From an uncultured Clostridia bacterium (lineage in GTDB: Bacteria; Bacillota; Clostridia; Lachnospirales; Lachnospiraceae), in the NCBI GenBank assembly GCA_948467395.1, contig CAOKDX010000001.1:1-64000 (forward strand): a stretch of DNA of 64,000 nucleotides, in the 5' to 3' direction. Below, one piece after another: positions 17,337 through 26,098 of the stretch (position 1 is the stretch's first letter; every line of letters starts with the position of its first letter). Under the pieces are notes generated by a model that saw nothing but the letters and a program-made list of their open reading frames with translations, was not told the origin of the DNA and searched no databases. A program made the position numbers and the translations under genes.

Positions 17337-18515
17337 TTAGTTGCCGGTTAATGTAATCTTCTGTATCTTATCCTGATTGATCAGCGTATATACACTTTTG
17401 TTGGCGGTGGGAAACAGGGCGTCCACCTCCTGGTCAAATTCCTGGACGAATTTTTCGTGTCCATTGGTACGAAGGATGTGGCAGCTGCGGCTTGACAGAA
17501 AAATGATCTCCTCGTTGTACAGCTGCATGTCGTCATACTTGTAGGAGATGGTCTGAGTCAGTTTTTCCCGCCCCCTCAGATCGTACAGATGAAGTTTCTT
17601 CTGCTCCGCATCGGCGGTGCCGGTAACTACTGCAAGATATTTTTCATTATACGCCATACTCTGAATCTCCTCCGAAAAAGTCAGTTCGGCAGTCACGGAG
17701 GGCTGTTTCATATTACTGAAGATGGTCACGCCCTTCTCGTGAAATATGGCTGCTTCATTGTTTCCCATAAATTCTATTTTACCGATCATACTGTCGTCAA
17801 AGGTTTTCCCCCCCACCAGTGTATTCCGGTCCTGGCCCACCTCTGTGAAATTATAAAAATTCACTTTGTTTTCTATCGTTTTGCCGTCCCTGGACATATA
17901 GGCGATGATTACGCTGGTCCCGTCGGCGGAGATGTCAAAGTCAAGAGGGTAGCCTTCCTCAGTTACATTTGTCGGTATTTCCACCAGCAGGCTGTTTGTG
18001 CTGTTGTAGGGATCATAGACGTTCAGGACATTGGAATCGGAGTCCTGCAGAAGGACTGCCGCCATGCCTTTTTTTGAAATTTTCGCCCGGACGATGGGCA
18101 GCGTGGTCTCGATCCTTGTGCCCTCATCCTTTCCGTTATACACATAGAACTGCCGGCCTGTGATGTCTGCCGCCACTATGTAACTGCCGCATATATCAAT
18201 CTGGGGCTGTTTCATCTCAAACCCGCCGTTCTGCAGGCTCTTTCCGGTATTGTCGATGGTACTGATTCCGCTCCGGCTGTATTTTAATATATTTCCATTA
18301 TAATAGGTATAGCTGACATTATTGCTGTCACTCCGTCCCACCTCGTTGTCCACCCGGTAGCCGCCGTAACAGCGGTTGTTGAGAAAATAAGAAATGGTCA
18401 TCAGTATGCCGATCCCTGCGGCGGCGGTCAGTATCACGATCAATATCATCTTTCGGTTCTTTTTCAGGGAAGAAACAGGATCTTCGTTTATGTGCATGTT
18501 GTACTGGAGTGCCAA
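17337..18515 (-). CDS. DUF5711-like membrane-anchored beta-propeller-type protein
   Basis: A protein of up to 392 aa: a short cytoplasmic tail, a transmembrane helix (MILIVILTAAAGIGILMTIS), then ~330 extracytoplasmic residues with repeating Tyr/Asp/Gly blade-like segments (ILKYSRSGISTIDNTGK, YLAVVTGTADAEQKKLHLYD). It resembles Lachnospiraceae DUF5711 proteins; function unknown. The start is uncertain. TTG 18515 has AAGGAG 11 nt upstream and fits the promoter at 18574-18603. ATG 18497 lacks a ribosome binding site, and the upstream ATGs sit at the transcription start. Confidence 0.65.
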   Translation of the reverse strand: MALQYNMHINEDPVSSLKKNRKMILIVILTAAAGIGILMTISYFLNNRCYGGYRVDNEVGRSDSNNVSYTYYNGNILKYSRSGISTIDNTGKSLQNGGFEMKQPQIDICGSYIVAADITGRQFYVYNGKDEGTRIETTLPIVRAKISKKGMAAVLLQDSDSNVLNVYDPYNSTNSLLVEIPTNVTEEGYPLDFDISADGTSVIIAYMSRDGKTIENKVNFYNFTEVGQDRNTLVGGKTFDDSMIGKIEFMGNNEAAIFHEKGVTIFSNMKQPSVTAELTFSEEIQSMAYNEKYLAVVTGTADAEQKKLHLYDLRGREKLTQTISYKYDDMQLYNEEIIFLSSRSCHILRTNGHEKFVQEFDQEVDALFPTANKSVYTLINQDKIQKITLTGN

Positions 18516-18573
18516 CGTAATATCATCTCCTTGCCTGGATATTGACTGCATCATTCCGGCAGTCTCTGGGAAA

Positions 18574-18603
18574 AGTATAGCACAGATAAGAATTCTTTTG
18601 CAA
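18574..18603 (-). promoter_or_regulatory. SigA promoter of the DUF5711-like/cvpA operon
   Basis: On the minus strand TTGCAA (18598-18603), 18-bp spacer, TATACT (18574-18579). It abuts the divergent rpsL promoter. Confidence 0.6.
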
Positions 18604-18617
18604 TGCCAGATTTGTGC

Positions 18618-18646
18618 TTGACAAAGCAAAAACCGCACGCTATAAT
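18618..18646 (+). promoter_or_regulatory. perfect-consensus SigA promoter of rpsL-rpsG-fusA
   Basis: TTGACA (18618-18623), 17-bp spacer, TATAAT (18641-18646), about 95 bp before rpsL. Both hexamers and the spacing are consensus. Confidence 0.9.
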
Positions 18647-18739
18647 GATTTAGCATGCGTTTGTAGGGTTTGCTGTGCCTTTTTCCGGCATCAGAAATCC
18701 GGCAGCGCACACAAATTTATATACAGGAGGTGAAAATTA

Positions 18740-19159
18740 ATGCCAACTTTTAACCAATTAGTAAAGCAGGGAAGAAAATCAGTTGCCAAGAAATCAAATT
18801 CTCCGGCACTGCAGTCATCCTACAATTCTCTGAAGAAGAAATCTGTCAATGCAAGTTCTCCTCAGAAGCGTGGTGTATGTACTGTTGTTCGTACTGCTAC
18901 ACCGAAGAAGCCTAACTCAGCACTTCGTAAGATTGCCAGAGTACGTCTTTCCAATGGTATTGAGGTGACAAGCTATATTCCGGGCGAGGGCCACAACCTT
19001 CAGGAGCATAGTGTCGTTATGATCCGTGGTGGACGTGTTAAGGATCTTCCGGGTACCAGATACCACATTATCCGTGGAACATTGGATACGGCAGGCGTTG
19101 CCAACAGAAAGCAGGCCCGCTCCAAGTATGGTGCCAAGAGACCGAAAGCAGGAAAATAA
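18740..19159 (+). CDS. rpsL: 30S ribosomal protein S12
   Basis: A 139-aa decoding-site protein. [13 protein letters not shown] at the start, [19 protein letters not shown] near residue 53 and [19 protein letters not shown] near 85 are diagnostic. The Lys residues whose mutation gives streptomycin resistance are wild type. GGAGGTG precedes the ATG. First gene of the rpsL-rpsG-fusA-tuf block. Confidence 0.97.
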   Translation: MPTFNQLVKQGRKSVAKKSNSPALQSSYNSLKKKSVNASSPQKRGVCTVVRTATPKKPNSALRKIARVRLSNGIEVTSYIPGEGHNLQEHSVVMIRGGRVKDLPGTRYHIIRGTLDTAGVANRKQARSKYGAKRPKAGK

Positions 19160-19325
19160 TGCTTACTGGTTAAAAAAGTACCGGATTAATTTTTGCATCT
19201 TTCATATATTTGGTAATGATATGGCAGAGCCATATTACCTTTGATCAATTGAGCAAGATTTAAGCTGGTGCGGACACAAGTAGTGAGTACCTGTGAATTA
19301 ATTTATTATTAAGGAGGGAAGTAAC

Positions 19326-19796
19326 GTGCCACGTAAAGGACATATTCAGAAAAGAGACGTTCTGGCAGATCCAGTATATAAGAGTAAGGTTGTTACCAAG
19401 CTGGTGAATAACATTATGCTGGATGGCAAAAAGGGCGTTGCCCAGAGAATCGTATACGGAGCATTTGAGACGGTTGCAGAGAAGACCGGCAAGGATGCCC
19501 TGGAAGTATTTGATGAGGCGTTGAACAATGTTATGCCTGAACTTGAGGTAAAGGCAAGACGTATCGGCGGATCTACCTATCAGGTTCCGATCGAGGTACG
19601 TCCGGACCGGAGACAGGCCCTGGCTCTTCGCTGGCTGGTTGCATTTTCACGCAATCGTGGGGAAAAGACCATGAAAGACAGACTGGCGAACGAGATTATG
19701 GATGCCGCCAACAACACGGGCGCATCTGTAAAGAGGAAAGAAGATATGCACAAGATGGCAGAGTCTAACAAGGCCTTTGCTCATTACCGCTGGTAG
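19326..19796 (+). CDS. rpsG: 30S ribosomal protein S7
   Basis: A 156-aa primary 16S-binding protein ([20 protein letters not shown], then [20 protein letters not shown]). The start is GTG 19326, behind AAGGAGGGAAGTAAC; no ATG is available in the right place. A 166-nt gap separates it from rpsL. Confidence 0.96.
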   Translation: MPRKGHIQKRDVLADPVYKSKVVTKLVNNIMLDGKKGVAQRIVYGAFETVAEKTGKDALEVFDEALNNVMPELEVKARRIGGSTYQVPIEVRPDRRQALALRWLVAFSRNRGEKTMKDRLANEIMDAANNTGASVKRKEDMHKMAESNKAFAHYRW

Positions 19797-19839
19797 GAAA
19801 CGGCGATGTGCATTTATTTTGAAAAAGGAGGAACTAGCC

Positions 19840-21960
19840 TTGGCTGGAAGAGAATATCCACTTGAGCGTACCAGAAATATTGGTATTATGGCTCATATTG
19901 ACGCTGGTAAGACAACTCTGACAGAGCGTATTCTGTATTATACCGGTGTTAATTATAAAATTGGTGATACTCATGAAGGTACTGCCACCATGGACTGGAT
20001 GGAGCAGGAGCAGGAGAGAGGTATTACGATCACTTCTGCCGCTACGACCTGCCACTGGACACTGGAGGATCACCACAAAGCAAAGGCGGGTGCGTTAGAA
20101 CATCGTATTAACATCATTGATACTCCGGGACACGTTGACTTTACAGTAGAGGTAGAGCGTTCGCTTCGTGTACTGGACGGAGCAGTGGGTGTATTTGATG
20201 CGAAAGCAGGTGTTGAGCCGCAGTCAGAGAATGTATGGCGTCAGGCAGACACTTACAATGTACCGCGTATGGCATTCATCAACAAGATGGATAAGATGGG
20301 TGCTGACTTCTTCTATTCGGTACAGACGATCATTGACCGTCTGGGCAAGAATGCGATTCCGGTTCAGATTCCAATCGGAAAAGAAGACAGCTTCATCGGA
20401 CTGATCGATCTGTTCGAGATGGAGGCATATTATTACAAAGATGATAAAGGTGAAGATATCGAGATTACGGCTATCCCGGATGATCTGAAGGATCAGGCAG
20501 AGGAATGGCACAACAACCTGGTAGAGAAGATCTGCGAACTGGATGATGATCTTCTGGAGCAGTATCTTGAGGGAGAAGAGCCTTCCGTTGACGATCTGAA
20601 AAAGGCGCTCCGCAAGGGAACCATCGCCTGTGATGCGGTTCCGGTATATTGCGGCTCCGCTTACAAAAATAAAGGTGTGCAGAAGATGCTGGACGGCGTT
20701 ATTGAGTATATGCCGGCACCTACGGACATTCCTGATATTACAGGAACAGACGAGGATGGAAATGAAGTTGTCCGTCACTCTTCGGATGACGAGCCGTTTT
20801 CCGCTCTGGCATTTAAGATCATGACAGACCCGTTTGTCGGCAAGCTTGCCTTCTTCCGTGTGTATTCTGGTACAGTGAATTCCGGTTCCTATGTGCTGAA
20901 TGCCACAAAGGGCAAGAAAGAGCGTGTGGGACGTATCCTGCAGATGCACGCTAACAAGCGAAGCGAGCTGGATAAAGTATATTCCGGTGATATCGCTGCC
21001 GCCGTTGGCTTTAAGCTGACAACGACCGGTGATACGATCTGTGACGAGCAGCACCCGGTAATCCTTGAGTCCATGGAGTTCCCGGAACCGGTTATCGAGC
21101 TTGCCATCGAACCGAAGACGAAGAACGACCAGGGAAAAATGGGCGAGGCGCTTTCCAAGCTGGCAGAGGAGGATCCGACCTTCCGCGCCCACACAAATCA
21201 GGAAACAGGCCAGACTATTATCGCAGGTATGGGCGAGCTGCATCTGGAGGTTATCGTTGACCGTCTGCTCCGGGAATTTAATGTAGAGGCCAATGTAGGT
21301 GCTCCTCAGGTTGCTTACAAAGAGACATTTACAAAAGAAGTGGAAGTGGATTCCAAGTATGCAAAGCAGTCCGGTGGACGTGGTCAGTACGGTCACTGCC
21401 GTGTACGCTTTACTCCGATCGATCCGAATGGAGAGGTGACATATGAGTTTGAATCTACTGTAGTCGGCGGTGCGATTCCAAAGGAATATATCCCCGCTGT
21501 CGACAAAGGTATTCAGGACGCCTCCCAGTCTGGTATCCTTGCCGGATTCCCGGTACTGGGTATTCATGCGAACTGCTATGACGGTTCTTACCATGAAGTC
21601 GATTCCAGTGAAATGGCATTCCAGATTTCCGGCTCCATGGCCTTCAAGGAGGCGATGCAGAAGGGCGACGCCGTACTGCTTGAGCCGATCATGAAGGTGG
21701 AAGTAACCATGCCAGAGGAATACATGGGCGATGTCATCGGAAGCCTGAATGCAAAACGTGGCCAGATCGAGGGTATGGATGATCTGGGCGGTGGCAAGAT
21801 CGTAAGAGCATTTGTTCCGCTTGCCGAGATGTTCGGTTATTCCACAGAACTCCGTTCCGCTACCCAGGGACGTGGTAACTACTCCATGTTCTTCGAGAGA
21901 TACGAGAAGTGTCCGAAAAATGTTCAGGAAAAGGTTCTGAGCGAGAAAAACGGACGATAA
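19840..21960 (+). CDS. fusA: elongation factor G
   Basis: A 706-aa translocation GTPase. The G domain shows [36 protein letters not shown] and [12 protein letters not shown]. Domains II-V follow, including [14 protein letters not shown] and the C-terminal [20 protein letters not shown]. The start is a TTG at 19840 ([13 protein letters not shown]), with AAAGGAGG 8 nt upstream; the longer frame overlaps the rpsG 3' end and is not conserved. It sits 43 nt after rpsG. Confidence 0.96.
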   Translation: MAGREYPLERTRNIGIMAHIDAGKTTLTERILYYTGVNYKIGDTHEGTATMDWMEQEQERGITITSAATTCHWTLEDHHKAKAGALEHRINIIDTPGHVDFTVEVERSLRVLDGAVGVFDAKAGVEPQSENVWRQADTYNVPRMAFINKMDKMGADFFYSVQTIIDRLGKNAIPVQIPIGKEDSFIGLIDLFEMEAYYYKDDKGEDIEITAIPDDLKDQAEEWHNNLVEKICELDDDLLEQYLEGEEPSVDDLKKALRKGTIACDAVPVYCGSAYKNKGVQKMLDGVIEYMPAPTDIPDITGTDEDGNEVVRHSSDDEPFSALAFKIMTDPFVGKLAFFRVYSGTVNSGSYVLNATKGKKERVGRILQMHANKRSELDKVYSGDIAAAVGFKLTTTGDTICDEQHPVILESMEFPEPVIELAIEPKTKNDQGKMGEALSKLAEEDPTFRAHTNQETGQTIIAGMGELHLEVIVDRLLREFNVEANVGAPQVAYKETFTKEVEVDSKYAKQSGGRGQYGHCRVRFTPIDPNGEVTYEFESTVVGGAIPKEYIPAVDKGIQDASQSGILAGFPVLGIHANCYDGSYHEVDSSEMAFQISGSMAFKEAMQKGDAVLLEPIMKVEVTMPEEYMGDVIGSLNAKRGQIEGMDDLGGGKIVRAFVPLAEMFGYSTELRSATQGRGNYSMFFERYEKCPKNVQEKVLSEKNGR

Positions 21961-22002
21961 TAAGCTGTGAAACAGTAAAAGGCATGTTTTATAAAAGAGG
22001 GC

Positions 22003-22031
22003 TTGCTTTTTTAGCGGGATTCCCCTATAAT
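22003..22031 (+). promoter_or_regulatory. SigA promoter of tuf
   Basis: TTGCTT (22003-22008), 17-bp spacer, TATAAT (22026-22031), ~63 bp before tuf, giving it a promoter separate from fusA. Confidence 0.7.
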
Positions 22032-22093
22032 AAGGCTATATATGGCAATTATTTCTAAATTTATATTAAAAAATGTTAGGAGGACGTTTAGAA

Positions 22094-23281
22094 ATGGCTA
22101 AGGAAAAGTATGTAAGAAGTAAACCGCATTGTAACATTGGTACGATTGGTCATGTCGATCATGGTAAGACAACTCTGACAGCTGCTATCACAAAGGTACT
22201 GGCTGAGAGAGTATCCGGAAACGAAGCTACTGATTTTGAGAATATTGATAAGGCTCCCGAAGAGAGAGAGCGTGGTATTACAATTTCTACCGCACACGTT
22301 GAGTACGAGACAGATAACAGACACTATGCACACGTTGACTGCCCGGGACATGCTGACTACGTTAAGAACATGATCACTGGTGCGGCACAGATGGACGGCG
22401 CTATCCTTGTTGTAGCTGCTACAGACGGTGTTATGGCTCAGACAAAGGAGCATATCCTTTTGTCCCGTCAGGTAGGCGTTCCTTATATCGTTGTATTCCT
22501 GAACAAATGTGATATGGTAGACGACGAAGAGCTGATCGAGCTGGTAGAGATGGAAGTTACTGAGCAGCTGGAAGAGTATGAGTTCACTGACTGCCCGATC
22601 ATCAAGGGTTCCGCTCTGGGCGCTCTGGAAGATCCCAACAGCAAATGGGGCGACGCTATCATGGAGCTGATGAGCACCATCGATGAGTATATTCCGGATC
22701 CGCAGCGTGATACAGATAAACCGTTCGTAATGCCTGTAGAGGACGTATTCTCTATTACAGGCCGTGGTACAGTTGCTACCGGACGTGTAGAAGCTGGTAC
22801 ACTTCACCTGAACGACGAAGTAGAGATCGTTGGTATCAAGGAAGAGACAAAGAAAACAGTTGTAACTGGTATCGAGATGTTCCACAAAGAGCTGGATGAG
22901 GCTCAGGCTGGTGACAACGCCGGCGTACTTCTCCGTGGTGTTCAGAAGACCGAGATCGAAAGAGGACAGGTTCTCTCCAAACCCGGTTCACTGACCTGCC
23001 ATACTAAGTTTACCGCTCAGGTATACGTTCTGACAAAGGACGAGGGTGGACGTCATACTCCATTCTTCAACAACTACCGTCCGCAGTTCTACTTCCGTAC
23101 GACTGACGTAACAGGTGTTGTTCAGCTTCCGGAAGGAACAGAGATGTGCATGCCTGGTGATAACGTAGAGATGACCATCGAACTGATCCACCCGATCGCT
23201 ATGGATCAGGGTCTGACATTCGCTATCCGTGAGGGTGGCAGGACTGTTGGGTCTGGTCGTGTGGCTACAATTATTGAGTAA
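22094..23281 (+). CDS. tuf: elongation factor Tu
   Basis: A 395-aa GTPase that delivers aminoacyl-tRNA to the ribosome. G1 [11 protein letters not shown]3 [15 protein letters not shown] and G4 NKCDMVDD are intact, as are domains 2 and 3. ATG 22094 follows AGGAGGACGTTTAGAA. The last 59 nt, including the stop codon, are repeated with only synonymous changes at 27080-27138. This makes the tuf 3' end the left boundary of the Septu island. The gene itself is full length and presumably functional. Confidence 0.97.
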   Translation: MAKEKYVRSKPHCNIGTIGHVDHGKTTLTAAITKVLAERVSGNEATDFENIDKAPEERERGITISTAHVEYETDNRHYAHVDCPGHADYVKNMITGAAQMDGAILVVAATDGVMAQTKEHILLSRQVGVPYIVVFLNKCDMVDDEELIELVEMEVTEQLEEYEFTDCPIIKGSALGALEDPNSKWGDAIMELMSTIDEYIPDPQRDTDKPFVMPVEDVFSITGRGTVATGRVEAGTLHLNDEVEIVGIKEETKKTVVTGIEMFHKELDEAQAGDNAGVLLRGVQKTEIERGQVLSKPGSLTCHTKFTAQVYVLTKDEGGRHTPFFNNYRPQFYFRTTDVTGVVQLPEGTEMCMPGDNVEMTIELIHPIAMDQGLTFAIREGGRTVGSGRVATIIE

Positions 23282-23283
23282 TT
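23225..23283 (+). repeat. att-like repeat L: 3' end of tuf
   Basis: These 59 nt match 27080-27138 at 53 positions. All six differences are third-codon, synonymous changes, and both copies encode [18 protein letters not shown]-stop. Direct repeats of a gene's 3' end on both sides of an AT-rich segment are the expected product of site-specific integration that restores the target gene. Confidence 0.8.
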
Positions 23284-23303
23284 TGATTATTGTTTCAATT
23301 TGT

Positions 23304-23333
23304 GGGGCTTTCCGGAAATGGAAAGCCCCTTTT
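23304..23333 (+). terminator. terminator of tuf
   Basis: A perfect 10-bp stem GGGGCTTTCC/GGAAAGCCCC (23304-23313, 23320-23329) with 6-nt loop and TTTT. It lies inside the island boundary, so the element carries its own tuf terminator. Confidence 0.85.
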
Positions 23334-23421
23334 GCAATAAAAATTTTTTAAACGAAGAATGTGACATGAGTTTAATTTGACTTTAATAATAAAAGGATGA
23401 TGTAGAAAGAAGAGGATAAGT

Positions 23422-24042
23422 ATGAAAAACTATAAATATGCAACATGGGTTACATTGTTACTTTGGATTTTTTCGTTGATATTTTATATTATTGCTTATT
23501 GTGCTGATAATGAATTTTGGAAAAATATTTTAATTGCCTTATTTGGAAGTGCTATACTTTCTTTTATTACGTCTGTAATTGCATATAGGCAACAAAGAAA
23601 AAATACACTTGAGAAATTTTATAATCGGACAAATGAGATTTTACATATTTGGAGTAAATATTTTTATTTGAATACAACAGAGCAGAAACTAGATTTTTTT
23701 CTTGAATATTGTGATTTTTCGCGATTCGAATGGGATGAGGCTTATGGGGATATGGATTTTTTCTTTGATAGATTTCGTCGAAATAGAAAATATAGACAGT
23801 TTATTCTTGAAAAAATTTATAATCCCATTTGGGAAGTAAGTGAAACAATAGATCATGCTGACCGTGAAAGGTATTTACGCGAATATAAGCGAGGAGTAGA
23901 AAATCAAAAAATATTTGACTTATGTGACAGTGAATTTAAAAGAGGTATTGACAGGTATTTGATAAATGAGGATAATAAAATCAATCTGAATTTTCAACTC
24001 GAATATTTTCGTAAACAGATCATGTATAGGAATAGAAGATAA
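23422..24042 (+). CDS. two-TM membrane protein of unknown function (206 aa)
   Basis: Two hydrophobic helices (about 7-27 and 36-55) form an N-terminal hairpin. A ~150-residue cytoplasmic domain follows, rich in Tyr, Phe, Arg and Glu (FFFDRFRRNRKYRQFILEKIYNP). No family is recognised. ATG 23422 follows GAAGAGGATAAGT, a modest ribosome binding site. It is the first gene of the tuf-integrated island, co-oriented with ptuAB but separated from it by the opposing HTH gene. A membrane accessory of the defence system is possible but unproven. Confidence 0.6.
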   Translation: MKNYKYATWVTLLLWIFSLIFYIIAYCADNEFWKNILIALFGSAILSFITSVIAYRQQRKNTLEKFYNRTNEILHIWSKYFYLNTTEQKLDFFLEYCDFSRFEWDEAYGDMDFFFDRFRRNRKYRQFILEKIYNPIWEVSETIDHADRERYLREYKRGVENQKIFDLCDSEFKRGIDRYLINEDNKINLNFQLEYFRKQIMYRNRR

Positions 24043-24058
24043 GACAGTAATAAAAAAA

Positions 24059-24319
24059 TTAATTTATGAAGTTAAAATGGTGAAAAGAAAGATTAGATCT
24101 TCCAGTATTGGCAGTCCTAATCTTCTTTTTTGTATTCCATAATATCAAAGACTGGCAATCTAAAATTTTACAGAATATATCAATTGTATGTGTACTTACA
24201 CTTTCATTACGTTTAAGACGTGTTATCTGTCCAGGACTAACTTTATATTTTTTTATCAGTGTATATTGTGAAATTCCTTTTTCTTTCATTGTTTGCCATA
24301 GTTTGTTATATATAATCAC
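24059..24319 (-). pseudogene. Cro/CI-type (XRE) small regulator, frameshifted near its 3' end
   Basis: The frame starts at GTG 24319 (AAAGGTGTGAG upstream) and encodes a Cro-like HTH: MIIYNKLWQTMKEKGISQYT, then YKVSPGQITRLKRNESVSTHTIDIFCKILDC. Family members continue with a short motif like VEDIMEY and then stop. Here the frame runs on into SLILWNTKKKI and 20 unrelated residues, while the next frame from ~24148 reads VFDIMEYKKED-stop. One lost base after DCQ explains this. The HTH itself is intact, so DNA binding may survive with an altered tail. It faces the two AACC-N6-GGTT palindromes upstream. Confidence 0.65.
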
Positions 24320-24347
24320 TAATTCTCACACCTTTCACTTGCATATA

Positions 24348-24361
24348 AACCGAAATTGGTG
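24348..24361. promoter_or_regulatory. operator-like palindrome 1 upstream of the Cro-like gene
   Basis: AACCGAAATTGGTG, an imperfect palindrome of the form AACC-N6-GGTt, 29 bp upstream of the HTH start codon. It shares its half-sites with the second site at 24371-24390. Confidence 0.45.
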
Positions 24362-24370
24362 CATAATAAT

Positions 24371-24390
24371 ATTAACCAATTTTGGTTAAT
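24371..24390. promoter_or_regulatory. operator-like palindrome 2 upstream of the Cro-like gene
   Basis: ATTAACCAA-TT-TTGGTTAAT, 9-bp perfect arms, 10 bp beyond site 1. Paired sites in the regulator's own upstream region suggest autoregulation and possibly control of ptuAB. Confidence 0.55.
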
Positions 24391-24394
24391 ATTT

Positions 24395-24454
24395 CAGACT
24401 GTAGACAAAGCGGTGCTAGGACACAAGTCCTAACACCGCTTTGTCTACAGTCTG
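24395..24454. repeat. 28-bp inverted repeat (very stable hairpin)
   Basis: Arms 24395-24422 and 24427-24454 are complementary over 28 positions (one G-U in RNA) around the loop ACAA. This is far longer than a terminator needs and is not followed by a clean T-run. It lies between the Cro-like gene and ptuA. Candidates are a transcription barrier, a small structured RNA, or the scar of a palindromic mobile sequence. Confidence 0.8.
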
Positions 24455-24455
24455 A

Positions 24456-24474
24456 GGGGAGATTTAATCTCCCC
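24456..24474. terminator. second hairpin directly after the 28-bp repeat
   Basis: GGGGAGATT-T-AATCTCCCC, 9-bp arms with a minimal centre, then CTACTCGATTTTTC. It could end a transcript entering from the left before the ptuA promoter region. Confidence 0.5.
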
Positions 24475-24556
24475 TACTCGATTTTTCATATAGTAATAGT
24501 TTAGTTGATATGTTATACTAAAATAGTACAAAAAATTTTTTAACGGGGTATTTATA

Positions 24557-26098
24557 GTGAAGTTCTTTATTGTGGATTCAATTAATGAAGTTGAGGGAAA
24601 AGATGTAATAGGACTTATAGCTGACAACTGGAACGATTGGTTTACTTTTAAGACGATGTATTCAGTTGTTTATTTTGATGCAAACGGTTATTGTAAGAAC
24701 CTTGGCTCAGTAAAAATTGGAGAAAAAGATCAGGAAGAAGGGAGACCTGATCTTCCTTCTGAATTTGAGCAATTGGAATCTAATTTTTTTTCATTAGGGC
24801 AAAGTGATTCATACTACTTGGAATTAACATCTCTTGGAGGTGATGTAAGAGATGAGATTTTAAATGCCTTAAATGATATTGCGTATGATAATGCAATATA
24901 TAAGAAATTTAGAAATCAAAAAGTAGTATATGATTCTTTAATGAGGAGTATTGCGCAGACTACTGTTCTGGGACAATTTCATCGCTTGGCAAAAGGGCAG
25001 GTTAGACTTTCAAAATATAATTTTAATTATATTTTGGAAAATAAAAGCACACATGAGGGAACAAGTTTTCATTTTGAGGTGCATCCAAATTCAAAACCGC
25101 CAACAAATGTACATGTAATAATTGGTCGTAATGGGGTTGGAAAAACATATTTATTGACTAATATGGTAAGATCCATTATGAATAATGATGGCTTATTTTA
25201 TGAAAATGAAGAAGATGGAGAAATAAAAGATGCTGCTCAAATATTTGCGGGACTAGTTTTTGTGTCATTTAGTGCGTTTGACTATGAAATACCTTTAGAA
25301 AATGAGGCGACTAATATTAAATATAATTACATTGGATTAAAGAGGAGAGAAAAAAATGGTAATCTTGTAAATAAAAAGGTGGAAGATCTGACTGAGGAGT
25401 TTATTGAAACTTTGCGAACATGCTTTATGAATTCTAAATTGAATTTATGGAAAGATATAATAGGAATATTAAACTCAGATCCAATATTTAAAGAAAATAG
25501 GATTTCTGAACTTTTAAATGAGGGGGAGTTTCAAAAGACAAAACATGTAGGAATTGGAGAAATTGAAGATATAATTGCAAATGCAGGTAAAGTTTTTAGC
25601 GATCTTAGTAGTGGACATAAAATTGTATTATTAACATTATCAAGTCTTATAGCACGAGTAGAGGAAAGGACACTGGTTCTAATGGATGAACCGGAAGTAC
25701 ATTTGCATCCGCCGCTGTTGGCAGCTTTTACTCGTGCTATTTCAGAACTGCTTATTAATAGAAATGGAGTTGCCATTGTGGCAACTCATTCACCTGTAGT
25801 TTTGCAGGAAGTACCAAGTGCTTGTGTCTGGAAATTGCGAAGATATGGAGCAAGTGTTTCCGCAGAGCGCCTTCAAATAGAATCATTTGGAGAAAATGTG
25901 GGATTACTAACAAGTGAAGTTTTTAGACACGAAGTAACAGAATCTGGTGTTTATAGAATTTTAAGAGAAAATGTTGAAGAATTTGACTCTTTCCAAGAAA
26001 TTATGGAAGAGTTTAATGGTAATTTGGGATATGAGGCACAAGCATTTTTGAGGGTATTATTAAAAGAAAAAAAGAATCGGATGAACGATAATGATTAA
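24557..26098 (+). CDS. ptuA: Septu-like PtuA ATPase (AAA/SMC-type) of an anti-phage system
   Basis: A 513-aa ATPase. Walker A is VIIGRNGVGKTYLL (about 188-200), an ABC-like signature FSDLSSGHKIVLL is near 350, Walker B LVLMDEPEVHLHPPLL near 375 and the switch ATHSPVVLQEVP near 410. This OLD/SMC-like architecture, followed by an HNH nuclease, matches the two-gene Septu system (PtuA senses, PtuB cuts nucleic acid). The start is a GTG at 24557 with only a weak GGGG ahead. It overlaps ptuB by 8 nt. Septu is assigned from architecture and order; a plain AAA-HNH pair of another defence type remains possible. Confidence 0.78.
   Translation: MKFFIVDSINEVEGKDVIGLIADNWNDWFTFKTMYSVVYFDANGYCKNLGSVKIGEKDQEEGRPDLPSEFEQLESNFFSLGQSDSYYLELTSLGGDVRDEILNALNDIAYDNAIYKKFRNQKVVYDSLMRSIAQTTVLGQFHRLAKGQVRLSKYNFNYILENKSTHEGTSFHFEVHPNSKPPTNVHVIIGRNGVGKTYLLTNMVRSIMNNDGLFYENEEDGEIKDAAQIFAGLVFVSFSAFDYEIPLENEATNIKYNYIGLKRREKNGNLVNKKVEDLTEEFIETLRTCFMNSKLNLWKDIIGILNSDPIFKENRISELLNEGEFQKTKHVGIGEIEDIIANAGKVFSDLSSGHKIVLLTLSSLIARVEERTLVLMDEPEVHLHPPLLAAFTRAISELLINRNGVAIVATHSPVVLQEVPSACVWKLRRYGASVSAERLQIESFGENVGLLTSEVFRHEVTESGVYRILRENVEEFDSFQEIMEEFNGNLGYEAQAFLRVLLKEKKNRMNDND

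Noticed and set aside
20224-21594. 456-aa minus-strand ORF
   Set aside because: Antisense to fusA; composition and lack of start signals mark it as a shadow.
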